23,019 nucleotides of DNA, from contig HF993317.1 of NCBI GenBank assembly GCA_000433875.1, positions 16,328-39,346 of the forward strand. The letters run 5' to 3'. Positions 14,936 through 22,695 of the stretch are shown piece by piece (position 1 is the first letter of the stretch; every line of letters starts with the position of its first letter). The notes beneath the pieces are model-generated. The model saw only the letters and a list, made by a program, of their open reading frames with translations. It was not told the origin of the DNA and searched no databases. This stretch comes from Firmicutes bacterium CAG:884. GTDB lineage: Bacteria; Bacillota_I; Bacilli_A; RF39; UBA660. Both the position numbers and the translations under genes were made by a program.

Positions 14936-15502
14936 TTATAATACTTTATTAGTAAATTTTTTAATTTTAATTAATTGTCTTTTAGAAAATCTCGATATAT
15001 TATTGCAATCTAAGTCTTCACCATTCATACACATTTCTGTTATTTTTTTATTTATATTTCTATCAAGTAATTTTGATTTTGCAAATCCTAAATGATCATT
15101 AAATTTTTTAAAGTCTTCTTCATTATCAATATAAAACACAAACTTTTCAATTTTTTTCATTTCTTTATATCTTTTTATAAAAACTTTAGCAGTTTGTAAT
15201 GAATAAAGCGCTGTAAGCGTTCCTGCTACTCCATAATTATTTATAGCGCTCATTCCTGTCATTCCAAGTCCTGTTGTTATTCTTTCCATTTCTTTATAAT
15301 TAAGCATATAAAGATTAGAATAATTATATATTTTTTCAAACATACATTTTCTTAATTCATTCAAAAGTTCTTTTTCTCTTTCAATAGAATAATCTTCTTT
15401 TTCAACTGATGTAAACTCTTCTCCTTGCATATTTATTAAAGTATATGTTTCTTCAAGCATTCCTTCTTTATTTCTTTTATATCCTTCTAAAATTTTGGCC
15501 AT
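14936..15502 (-). CDS. Hypothetical protein, 188 aa, with central hydrophobic Gly-rich segment
   Basis: Not recognised. An acidic N-terminal third (about 1-75) includes a likely helical stretch after EREKELLNELRK. A Gly/Ala/Thr-rich hydrophobic segment follows (about 77-104: TGLGMTGMSAI ... GVAGTLTALYSLQTA), then a basic, Lys-rich C-terminal half. The middle segment could be membrane-inserted or a buried helix pair; its many glycines recall hydrophobic patches that insert or oligomerise. No signal peptide. RBS AGGAGG is ideal. A -10 box TATAAT (15525-15520) lies 17 nt before the ATG, with only a weak -35. No convincing terminator follows, so some transcripts may enter the serine T-box leader. 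The role is unknown. Confidence 0.7.
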   Translation of the reverse strand: MAKILEGYKRNKEGMLEETYTLINMQGEEFTSVEKEDYSIEREKELLNELRKCMFEKIYNYSNLYMLNYKEMERITTGLGMTGMSAINNYGVAGTLTALYSLQTAKVFIKRYKEMKKIEKFVFYIDNEEDFKKFNDHLGFAKSKLLDRNINKKITEMCMNGEDLDCNNISRFSKRQLIKIKKFTNKVL

Positions 15503-15555
15503 ATAAACCTCCTAAACCAATTATACACGATTTTTTTAATTTTTACTAGTAGTTT

Positions 15556-15590
15556 TCAAAAAAAGAACTTAATCAATTTTCTTAAGTTCT
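15556..15590 (-). terminator. Terminator downstream of the pilin-like gene region
   Basis: On the minus strand, AGAACTTAA, a 9-nt loop, TTAAGTTCT (stem 15582-15590 / 15564-15572), then eight T. It would end leftward transcripts from the 821-residue gene and the broken small ORF. Confidence 0.85.
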
Positions 15591-15625
15591 ATTCTTGCTT
15601 TTACCGCTATGAGCTATATAAATCA

Positions 15626-15748
15626 TTACCTGTTGTCTTTAATACTTCCTTCAACTATTATTCTATAATAAGCAATACTACCTACTAATATAGAACATAT
15701 TCCTATTATTATACATATTATTAATATTATTTTTCATACTACTTCCAT
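15626..15748 (-). pseudogene. Interrupted small membrane-protein ORF
   Basis: The gap between the pilin-like gene and its terminator contains a 35-codon open stretch, ending at TAA (15628-15626). It encodes a strongly hydrophobic segment (KIILIICIIIGICSILVGSI) then YYRIIVEGSIKDNR. It lacks an in-frame ATG: the ATG at 15737 is one base out of frame across a run of five A, and the in-frame ATG at 15748 is cut off by a TGA at 15736-15734. Removing one A would give a 36-residue single-pass protein with a weak RBS (GGAAG). It is either a recently broken gene, a sequence error, or chance. Confidence 0.4.
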
Positions 15749-15829
15749 ATATTTTGTGGTGCAAAAAGAAGGACTACTATCTATAGTCAATCCATAGAAT
15801 CGTACTCCAACTTAATTATGAACAAAATA

Positions 15830-18295
15830 CTATCTTATTCCATATTTAATTCTTGGCACATCTATAATTCTTGAAACGCTTTCCTCCGGTTTAACATTTG
15901 ACCAACTTGACCAAACACTATCATCAAAACTCTTACAAGAAGAAACAGAACGCTCATATTTTGTAACCCATTTACAATTATCACAAGGAGTAGAATCAAT
16001 AACCTCATAATGATTACTATTATTCATCTCAGCAACAGCCTTAGAAGTAGCACGAAAACTACTACTCTCTCTAGAAGTACCAATTGCATACCATTTACCA
16101 TAAACCTTGTTACTATCACTACACTCTTTATATCTATATTCATACTCTTTATATAACCTTATAGAACAAGAAGAATAAACATCATCTTTCTTAATATAAG
16201 CCGTTATTATCCCATCTTTACTAACCTCAAGTCTATTGTTGTCAGTAAAACTATTACCATCAAAAGAATACTTAACATTTGCAAGCGTATTAATAGTAAG
16301 TAACTTACTAGTTTCAAAACCATTAGTAGTATCAAGAGAACAAACAAGATTATTAACATCAATTGTATCATCTATAATATAAGGATTACTCTTAGTGCCA
16401 TCGCCACTTATAACACCAAGACCAGACTTCAAATATAAAACCGGTTTGATATCTTTTTTACCACCATAAGTATAAGAAATATTACCATCATTTGTAACAT
16501 ATAAAGGCCTTGACGAAGTACTATTAATTAACCAGTACTCACCACTATTTAACCAATTATTATCTTTACAAGGATTATTATTTAATAACCTATCCCAAGT
16601 AGTACCACTAGCACATAGTCCAGCTTTTAAATAATCTTTTATAGATAAAATTGCAACAAAAGAAACCTCTGATCTTCTATTATTATCATAATATATATTA
16701 TTTAAACTACTTTGATTATATATATCACCATAATAGAATACCCCATTTGTTAATATATTAGATTTAATATTCTTATAATAATTATTCAAATAATCTTTCA
16801 AACTAGAAGAATACCAAGAACCATTATATTCCTCTTTAGAAATACTATCATTTTTAACAACCTTTATCTTATTAGAACTATCAATAGAAACTATCCTATA
16901 TAAATCATCATTAATTTTAATATAATTATTAGGATTACTACCAGCATAAATACAATCATTACCATCTTTTATTAAACCATCTTCATTTATAATAGATGAT
17001 ACACTATTATCACATTTTAAATTTTTATAAGTAGTAATAGAAATATTTGTACCTGTTTTATTACCAGCATTATCAACTATTTCTATATCAAGATTATTAA
17101 TTCCTAATTTATTAGGATTATAAGATGTAATATTATTATTTGTAATAGTTTTAATCCCACTCTTATCATTAGCGTTTATTATATCTAACAAATTATAATT
17201 AATTCCATATAATACTTTTTTTGAAGAAACGAAAACAGGATTTTCATTATCTAAATAAATGTTTTTAGTTTTCATATATATTCTATCATTGCTAGTTTTA
17301 TAATAAACATATATTTTATCATTATTATCAAGAATCCAAGAAATATTTTCTTTATATGGTATCCAATTATCACATATAGAATTATTAGAAATACATATTT
17401 CTTTAGTATCAATACCCTTGATTTTTAATTCAATTTCTTTTTTATTAGTATATTCATTGGTATCAATATAATAATTTTCATTTTCCATATTTGATTTAAC
17501 TACAACAAGTATTTCTTTTATAGTTTTATTGTCATCTTCATCAACAGCTTCATATAATATATGATAGTTTCCAACATTATATATATCAACATTATTTTTT
17601 TCATTTGTTTTAATTAAAGAATTACTATTATCACTTATTATAGCTTCTGGAACAATAAAGTTAGCATTTTTATTTATTACAATAGTATTAGTACTTTCAT
17701 CATAATTATAGTTTTTTAAATCAACATCAATATTTGGACCAGTAGTATCCCTTACTATTAAATATTTTGTTTTTATATCATTATCAAATCTATAAATTAA
17801 TTCATAAATTGTTTTTTTATTTCTATATAATTGTTTTACTTCTTCACCATTTTCTCTAATTAATATTTCTTTAACATCATCATATTCATTAGGAATACTT
17901 AATATTGTGTTATCATTTTTATCAAGTTCAACATATATATTATCACTTGAACATACTTTTAAATTGTATTTACCAAGTATAAAATTATAGTTCCCATTTT
18001 CATATACTATTTTAGAATCATTTGGTATTTCTTTATCAGTTAATGGATTTATTAAATTTCCAATAAAGTCATTCTTTTCAAGTTCACATAAAGATATAGT
18101 TATATCACCTTTTACTTTATTTTGTTTAACCCATAATTTAGCTGATTCTATAATTAAATTAACTTGTTCATTATACTCATCTTCATTACTCTTTGTATTT
18201 ACACCACTAAAATATGTATAAATGCCTGTAAAAAGTAAACCTATACTTATTATAAGTGTTATTAAGATTGGTATTGTAATTCCTTTTTTATTCAT
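15830..18295 (-). CDS. Large surface protein with prepilin-like N-terminus
   Basis: 821 residues. The N-terminus MNKKGITIPILITLIISIGL resembles a type IV pilin/pseudopilin start (KKG then a hydrophobic helix), but proline and isoleucine replace the usual FTLxE pattern, so cleavage is doubtful. Residues about 45-115 follow the Gram-positive pseudopilin layout: a helix with SAKLWVKQNK, then ITISLCELEKNDFIGNLINP. Beta-rich DUF5011/Ig-like repeats follow (about 175-430, with DTTGPNIDVD and VDNAGNK). A domain near 470-650 contains YWLINST and DIKPVLYLKSGLGVISGDGT, a pattern common in surface proteins of uncultured Firmicutes. A Cys-rich tail has WSSWS and ends PRIKYGIR. It is probably anchored by its N-terminal helix. 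It has its own promoter. It is Asn/Lys/Ile-rich, consistent with relaxed AT-biased evolution. Confidence 0.8.
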   Translation of the reverse strand: MNKKGITIPILITLIISIGLLFTGIYTYFSGVNTKSNEDEYNEQVNLIIESAKLWVKQNKVKGDITISLCELEKNDFIGNLINPLTDKEIPNDSKIVYENGNYNFILGKYNLKVCSSDNIYVELDKNDNTILSIPNEYDDVKEILIRENGEEVKQLYRNKKTIYELIYRFDNDIKTKYLIVRDTTGPNIDVDLKNYNYDESTNTIVINKNANFIVPEAIISDNSNSLIKTNEKNNVDIYNVGNYHILYEAVDEDDNKTIKEILVVVKSNMENENYYIDTNEYTNKKEIELKIKGIDTKEICISNNSICDNWIPYKENISWILDNNDKIYVYYKTSNDRIYMKTKNIYLDNENPVFVSSKKVLYGINYNLLDIINANDKSGIKTITNNNITSYNPNKLGINNLDIEIVDNAGNKTGTNISITTYKNLKCDNSVSSIINEDGLIKDGNDCIYAGSNPNNYIKINDDLYRIVSIDSSNKIKVVKNDSISKEEYNGSWYSSSLKDYLNNYYKNIKSNILTNGVFYYGDIYNQSSLNNIYYDNNRRSEVSFVAILSIKDYLKAGLCASGTTWDRLLNNNPCKDNNWLNSGEYWLINSTSSRPLYVTNDGNISYTYGGKKDIKPVLYLKSGLGVISGDGTKSNPYIIDDTIDVNNLVCSLDTTNGFETSKLLTINTLANVKYSFDGNSFTDNNRLEVSKDGIITAYIKKDDVYSSCSIRLYKEYEYRYKECSDSNKVYGKWYAIGTSRESSSFRATSKAVAEMNNSNHYEVIDSTPCDNCKWVTKYERSVSSCKSFDDSVWSSWSNVKPEESVSRIIDVPRIKYGIR

Positions 18296-18312
18296 ATTAT
18301 CACTCTATAATA

Positions 18313-18341
18313 AGTATACTATTTTTTACCATTTTAGTAAA
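18313..18341 (-). promoter_or_regulatory. Promoter of the pilin-like surface protein
   Basis: On the minus strand, TTTACT (18341-18336), a 17-nt spacer and TATACT (18318-18313). The RBS GAGTGATA is weak. Confidence 0.65.
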
Positions 18342-18400
18342 GAATTTATATATAATTATTAACTTTTTAGCCATAAAAAGCAAAAATATTTTAATTACAC

Positions 18401-18430
18401 TTGACAACATTAAAAAAAATATGCTATAAT
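18401..18430 (+). promoter_or_regulatory. tRNA-Ala promoter
   Basis: TTGACA (18401-18406), an 18-nt spacer and TATAAT (18425-18430). Both boxes are consensus; the tRNA starts 15 nt later. Confidence 0.9.
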
Positions 18431-18444
18431 CAATTCGTTGTCTT

Positions 18445-18521
18445 GGGGAATTAGCTCAGCTGGCTAGAGCATCTGCCCTGCACGCAGAGGGTCAAGGGTT
18501 CGAATCCCTCATTCTCCACCA
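18445..18521 (+). tRNA. tRNA-Ala (anticodon TGC), C33 variant
   Basis: A complete 77-nt cloverleaf with encoded CCA. The acceptor GGGGAAT/ATTCTCC carries the G3-U70 wobble that defines alanine identity. D-arm GCTC/GAGC. Anticodon stem TCTGC/GCAGA with loop CCTGCAC, giving anticodon TGC. T-loop TTCGAAT. Two oddities: position 33 is C, not the near-universal U, and the outermost T-stem pair is A-C (AAGGG/CCCTC). Both look like T-to-C changes from a normal alanine tRNA. It is transcribed alone from a consensus promoter and ends in a hairpin terminator. Whether another tRNA-Ala copy exists elsewhere is unknown. Confidence 0.95.
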
Positions 18522-18533
18522 TATAAGATGATT

Positions 18534-18559
18534 AAAGCCTTAATTTATAGGCTTTTTTT
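18534..18559 (+). terminator. tRNA-Ala terminator
   Basis: AAAGCCT, an 8-nt loop, AGGCTTT, then T-run (18534-18540 / 18549-18555). Confidence 0.88.
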
Positions 18560-18788
18560 GTTTATTTTTACAGACATTTTACCCATTTCGAAGTAATTTT
18601 AGAATAATTATTGCACAATAAAAAGAATTAAAGAAACTTATGTTTAAAAACAAAAAAAATTATAAAATATTAGTTGGCTAAAAAATATATTTATCTACTG
18701 CTGTAAAGATCATATATACAATTTTCAAACTAAAAATAAACATCAAGGAAATGTGCTAATTTATCAAAATGTTTATTAATATTGTAAG
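18560..18788. other. AT-rich gap without a gene
   Basis: Between the tRNA terminator and the promoters of the downstream RNA. I see no ORF with an RBS, no strong inverted repeat and no recognisable element on either strand. Confidence 0.6.
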
Positions 18789-18817
18789 TTGACAAATATC
18801 ATTTTATAAATCATAAT
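18789..18817 (+). promoter_or_regulatory. Possible upstream promoter of the structured RNA
   Basis: TTGACA (18789-18794), a 17-nt spacer and CATAAT (18812-18817). It lies 45 bp upstream of a stronger promoter in the same direction. Confidence 0.5.
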
Positions 18818-18833
18818 AAGTTTACATAATTAT

Positions 18834-18862
18834 TTTACATCTAATTTGTAAAGTAGTATAAT
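18834..18862 (+). promoter_or_regulatory. Promoter of the structured RNA
   Basis: TTTACA (18834-18839), a 17-nt spacer and TATAAT (18857-18862). Predicted transcript start is about 18869. Confidence 0.8.
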
Positions 18863-18868
18863 ATTAAG

Positions 18869-19031
18869 TAATAAAAATGGTATATTTAAAGTATGCTATT
18901 TATGGGAGTTGGTAGCCCCAGCCTATCTTCGGCGATTATAACTTATGTTATAATACACAAAATAGAAGGCCTTTCGCCTAATTCAACTTAGGCAGCTACT
19001 AAAAGAGAACTTATTTTTAAGTTCTCTTTTT
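18869..19031 (+). ncRNA. Structured non-coding RNA or leader RNA, about 160 nt, unclassified
   Basis: A good promoter and a perfect terminator bracket about 160 nt with no ORF and a locally higher G+C content (18903-18998). Helices I can pair by eye: a closing helix TTGGTAGC (18909-18916) with GCTACTAA (18995-19002); an 8-bp hairpin ATTATAAC-TTAT-GTTATAAT (18935-18954); and a 6-bp hairpin GCCTAA-TTCAAC-TTAGGC (18976-18993). Alternatives exist: AGGC (18967-18970) with GCCT (18976-18979), and TGGG (18903-18906) with CCCA (18917-18920), each excluding one of the first set. It does not match the T-box, SRP, tmRNA or common riboswitch signatures I know. It could be a small regulatory RNA, a divergent 6S RNA, or a leader of the small broken ORF 22 nt downstream. 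Confidence 0.6.
19001..19031 (+). terminator. Terminator of the structured RNA
   Basis: AAAAGAGAACTT (19001-19012), loop ATTTTT, AAGTTCTCTTTT (19019-19030), then T. A perfect 12-bp stem; its first two A also pair in the RNA's closing helix. Confidence 0.9.
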
Positions 19032-19052
19032 AAAAATGAAATAAGGTGTAAA

Positions 19053-19318
19053 ATGCTAGAAGAACTAATTAATACATATATGTTTATTCCATCTTACATA
19101 AAAACACAAGATAAAAAGTATAAATATATAAAAAAAATATAAATAAATTCAATAATATTTTAGAAAATCAAATAAAAGAAAAGAATTTACTAATTTTAAG
19201 GATTAATACTTTCACTAGAATTAAAGAACTTTTAAATAATAGTTGCATATCCAGCAAACTTATACAATCAAGACAGATATTTAATAGCAATCTAAAAAAG
19301 TTTCCTAAAACAAACTAG
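19053..19318 (+). pseudogene. Frameshifted small ORF, about 90 codons in two frames
   Basis: An ATG with a good RBS (AAGGTG, 19044-19049) opens MLEELINTYMFIPSYIKTQD, then a Lys-rich stretch, and stops at TAA 19140-19142 after 29 codons, just past a run of eight A. Slipping back one base in that run continues a further 62 codons (NINKFNNILENQIKEKNLLI ... KKFPKTN) to TAG at 19316-19318. The joined product of about 90 residues is Lys/Asn/Ile-rich and probably helical. I do not recognise it. It is either a gene broken by loss of one A, or an assembly error in a homopolymer; translational slippage is possible but less likely. It lies 22 nt after the structured RNA's terminator and has no clear promoter of its own. 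Confidence 0.5.
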
Positions 19319-19407
19319 CCAAAATTACATAAAAATTAAATCACGACAGACAATCTTTTACTATACAATCTAATTATTAAAAATTAAACATATGTTTATT
19401 ATAACTA

Positions 19408-19432
19408 AAAACGAAGTATTTTACTTCGTTTT
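19408..19432. terminator. rluB terminator (near-symmetric)
   Basis: AAAACGAAGTA (19408-19418), loop TTT, TACTTCGTTTT (19422-19432). An 11-bp stem with T-rich tracts on both sides; it could also stop rightward transcripts. Confidence 0.85.
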
Positions 19433-20146
19433 ACTTTTACATAAAGCATATAAACTCTTTACCTCTTTAGTATTAAGTTTTCTATACTCACCAGACTTTA
19501 AACTATTAACATCAAGGAAAGCATACTTTTCTCTTTTTAATTTTATAACATTATAGCCAATAGCCTCAAACATTTTTTTAACTTGATGATTTCTTCCCTC
19601 ATGAATAGTAAGTTCAATATAAGAAGCATCATTTTTTTTATCAAGCTTTTTAATTCTTACCTTTGCCTTAGAAGTCTTTTTACCATCAACAATAACCCCA
19701 TCACTTAGTTTTTTAACTTTATAAGGTTCAACTATACCTTCTATTTTAGCAACATATACCTTTTGAATCTCTGATGAAGGATGATTCAATAAATTAGTTA
19801 ATTCTCCATCATTTGTTAAAATTAAAGCACCAGTTGTATCATAATCAAGTCTACCAATTGGATAAATTCTTTTAGTTGTTTCAATTAAATCTGTAACAAC
19901 CTTTCTATCTTTATCATCACTAGTAGTAGTAACAACACCTCTTGGTTTATTAAGTAAATAATACTCTTTTTCCTCTTTTTTTAAAGGTTTACCATTAATA
20001 TCAATTATATCATTACCATTTACCTTAAAACCCATTTCTGTTACTTTTTCACCATTTACATAAACTTTTCCAGCTTTTATTAATTCTTCAGCTTTTCTTC
20101 TTGAAGCATATCCAGCCTCAGCAATTACCTTTTGTAAACGTTCCAT
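19421..20146 (-). CDS. rluB: RsuA-family 23S rRNA pseudouridine synthase (RluB type)
   Basis: 241 residues. An N-terminal S4 RNA-binding domain (about 1-48, with QKVIAEAGYASRRKAEELI) is followed by a RsuA/RluB/E/F catalytic domain. YLLNKPRGVVTT (63-74) is the family motif, and GRLDYDTTGALILTNDG contains catalytic Asp101. EGRNHQVKKMFEAIGY is the C-terminal motif. It isomerises a uridine to pseudouridine, in the RluB subfamily at the 23S peptidyl-transferase-centre position 2605; assignment to RluB rather than RsuA or RluF is by the general Firmicutes pattern. Its ATG overlaps the valS TAA by one base (TAATG), so it is cotranscribed with valS under the valine T-box. The stop lies in the terminator hairpin. 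Confidence 0.92.
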   Translation of the reverse strand: MERLQKVIAEAGYASRRKAEELIKAGKVYVNGEKVTEMGFKVNGNDIIDINGKPLKKEEKEYYLLNKPRGVVTTTSDDKDRKVVTDLIETTKRIYPIGRLDYDTTGALILTNDGELTNLLNHPSSEIQKVYVAKIEGIVEPYKVKKLSDGVIVDGKKTSKAKVRIKKLDKKNDASYIELTIHEGRNHQVKKMFEAIGYNVIKLKREKYAFLDVNSLKSGEYRKLNTKEVKSLYALCKSKTK

Positions 20147-22671
20147 TACTTAACCATCTCCTCTAACAATTTTTCTTCTTCTAAAAGTTTTTGTTTTTCT
20201 TGTTCAACTAAATTATGAGGAGCCTTATTAACATAATTCTCGTTTGCTAATAATCCTTTTCTTCTATTTATTGATACCTTTAATTGTTCAATTTGTTTAT
20301 TTTTTAATTCTTCATCTTCTTTAGTAATTTCTTTTTCAAAATAAACATCAACATTGTATACATTATTACTTATATTAAACTTTGTAATATTTAATTCCGT
20401 ATCAATAATCGAATCTTCAATTTTTAAAATCTTTTTAATTAAAGAATAATCCTCATTATTATTTATTTTAACCTTTAAATCCTTAGTCATTTGATTCTCT
20501 AATTTAACATTTCTAAACAATCTAACAAAATCAATAATATAATCATATTTTTTAATTACATCATCATAAACAAACTCTTCTTCATATTTAGGATAATCAC
20601 TTATCATAATAGAAGTACTATCTTTTATAGGTAACATTCCATATATTTCTTCGGTTACAAATGGCATAAATGGATGCATCATTTTAAGAATTCCTGTTAA
20701 TACATAACACAATGTACTTTGCGTACCAACTTCACTACTTGTAAACTTAGAAAATTCTATATAATTACTACAAAAATCCTCCCAAATAAAATTATATAAT
20801 TCTGAACCAACTAAATTAAACTCATAATTATCCATATGATTAATAGTACTTTTTACAATATTTTCATATTTAGATAATATCCATTTATCAGATTCGTTAA
20901 TATTAGAAAAATCATAATTTGTTAATGTTTCTATATTCATTAGAACATATCTAGAAGCATTCCATAATTTATTTATAAAATTCCAAGTTGACTTAACTTT
21001 TTCTGTATCAAACCTCAAATCAGTACCAAGTGCGCAATCAGTTACTAAATAAAATCTCAAACTATCTGCACCATATTCACTAATCATATCCATAGGATCT
21101 ATACCATTTCCTAAAGATTTACTCATTTTTCTTCCATCTTTATCTCTTATTAAACCGTGGATAATGCAATCTTTAAAAGGTCTTTTTCCAGTTATTTTTT
21201 CAGCTTGAAAAGCCATACGTGCTACCCAGAAAAAGATAATATCATAAGCTGTAACTAAACAATCATTTGGATAATATCTTTCCATAAGTGTCGTATTGTT
21301 TGGATATCCTAATGTGCTAAATGGCCATAAAGCACTTGAAAACCAAGTATCTAATACATCTTCATCTTGATGCCATCCTTCACCCTTAGGAGCCTCACAT
21401 CCAACATAAACTTCATCATCTTTATACCAAGCAGGTATTCTATGTCCCCACCATAATTGTCTTGATATACACCAATCATAACTAATTTCCATCCAGTGGT
21501 TTAATATCTTTTCGAATCTTTCAGGTACAAAATTAATTTTTGTATCTTTTTCTTTTTGATTTTCAAGAACTCTATTAGCTAAATCACCCATTTTAACAAA
21601 CCATTGTTTTGATAAATAAGGTTCAACCATAACTCCAGTTCTTTCACTATGACCAACTGAATGTGTTATTTTTTCGATTCTAATTAATAAATCTTTTTCT
21701 TTTAAATCTTCAATTAATTTACTTCTACATTCTTCTCTAGTTAATCCAGTATAACCTACAGCATTTTCATTCATTACAGCACTTTCATCCATAACAACGA
21801 TTCTATCTAAATTATGTCTATTTCCAACTTCAAAATCATTAGGATCGTGAGCAGGTGTTATTTTAACACATCCTGTTCCAAACTCAGGATCAGCATGTTC
21901 ATCACCTATAATTGGAATTAATTTATTAACTATTGGTAAAACAACATTCTTACCGATTAAATCTTTATATCTTTCATCATCTGGATTAACAGCAACAGCT
22001 GTATCACCAAATAAAGTTTCTGGTCTAGTTGTTGCAACATCTAAATATTCATTTGTTCCCTCAATAAAATATTTTAAATGATAAAATGCTCCTTCAACAT
22101 CTTTATAAACAACTTCCTCATTTGATAAAGCAGTTCTAGCTTCTGGATCCCAATTTATTATCTTTTCGCCCCTATAAATAATTCCTTCATTATAATAGTC
22201 TACAAATACTTTAGTTACTGCTTTATTTAATCCTTCATCTAAAGTAAATCTTTCTTTAGAATAGTCTAAAGATAGCCCTAATTTTCCCCATTGGTTTCTA
22301 ATGTTTTGTGAATATTCTTTAGTCCACTTCCAACATTCTTCCAAAAATCTTTCACGGCCACATTCGTATTTATTTATGCCCTCTTCTTTTAATTTCTTAA
22401 CAACTTTAGCTTCTGTTGCAATTGCTGCATGATCCATTCCTGGAAGCCATAAACAATCAAATCCTTGCATTCTTTTATATCTAATTATAGCATCCTGAAT
22501 AGCAGTATTATATGCGTGACCTAAATGCAGTTTACCAGTTACATTAGGAGGTGGAATAACAATTGAATATGGTTTTTTACTTAAATCTCCAGATTCAAAA
22601 TATCCTTTTTCCTTCCAATTTTCATATTTTCCTTCTTCTACCATTATATGGTCATATTTCTTTTCTAACAT
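20146..22671 (-). CDS. valS: Valyl-tRNA synthetase
   Basis: 841 residues, slightly short for bacterial ValRS (about 870-890). A class Ia enzyme that charges tRNA-Val and edits mischarged threonine. PPPNVTGKLHLGHAYN carries the HIGH motif (HLGH, 49-52); the CP1 editing domain includes TTRPETLFGDTAVAVNP. KMSKS is at 515-519, preceded by GHRIPAW and WFSSALWPFSTLGYP. A helical anticodon-binding domain and a C-terminal coiled coil (about 780-841) with NRRKGLLANENYVNKAP complete it. RBS AAAGGAATGA is 8 nt or so before the ATG. A valine-specific T-box leader precedes it, and rluB follows with a one-base overlap. Confidence 0.98.
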   Translation of the reverse strand: MLEKKYDHIMVEEGKYENWKEKGYFESGDLSKKPYSIVIPPPNVTGKLHLGHAYNTAIQDAIIRYKRMQGFDCLWLPGMDHAAIATEAKVVKKLKEEGINKYECGRERFLEECWKWTKEYSQNIRNQWGKLGLSLDYSKERFTLDEGLNKAVTKVFVDYYNEGIIYRGEKIINWDPEARTALSNEEVVYKDVEGAFYHLKYFIEGTNEYLDVATTRPETLFGDTAVAVNPDDERYKDLIGKNVVLPIVNKLIPIIGDEHADPEFGTGCVKITPAHDPNDFEVGNRHNLDRIVVMDESAVMNENAVGYTGLTREECRSKLIEDLKEKDLLIRIEKITHSVGHSERTGVMVEPYLSKQWFVKMGDLANRVLENQKEKDTKINFVPERFEKILNHWMEISYDWCISRQLWWGHRIPAWYKDDEVYVGCEAPKGEGWHQDEDVLDTWFSSALWPFSTLGYPNNTTLMERYYPNDCLVTAYDIIFFWVARMAFQAEKITGKRPFKDCIIHGLIRDKDGRKMSKSLGNGIDPMDMISEYGADSLRFYLVTDCALGTDLRFDTEKVKSTWNFINKLWNASRYVLMNIETLTNYDFSNINESDKWILSKYENIVKSTINHMDNYEFNLVGSELYNFIWEDFCSNYIEFSKFTSSEVGTQSTLCYVLTGILKMMHPFMPFVTEEIYGMLPIKDSTSIMISDYPKYEEEFVYDDVIKKYDYIIDFVRLFRNVKLENQMTKDLKVKINNNEDYSLIKKILKIEDSIIDTELNITKFNISNNVYNVDVYFEKEITKEDEELKNKQIEQLKVSINRRKGLLANENYVNKAPHNLVEQEKQKLLEEEKLLEEMVK

Positions 22672-22695
22672 ATTATCATTCCTTTCTAGTATTAT

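Noticed and set aside
15626..15748. TGA read as tryptophan (code 4) would join ATG at 15748 to the hydrophobic ORF.
   Set aside because: All long genes use TGG for Trp, and a TGA stop at 4834-4836 is embedded in a terminator stem, so the standard bacterial code applies.
18869..19031. Identification of the structured RNA as 6S RNA, SRP RNA or tmRNA.
   Set aside because: The SRP GGAA-type domain IV motif and the tmRNA ends are absent, and no long bubble-flanked rod typical of 6S could be drawn. 6S is not fully excluded, so the RNA is left unclassified.
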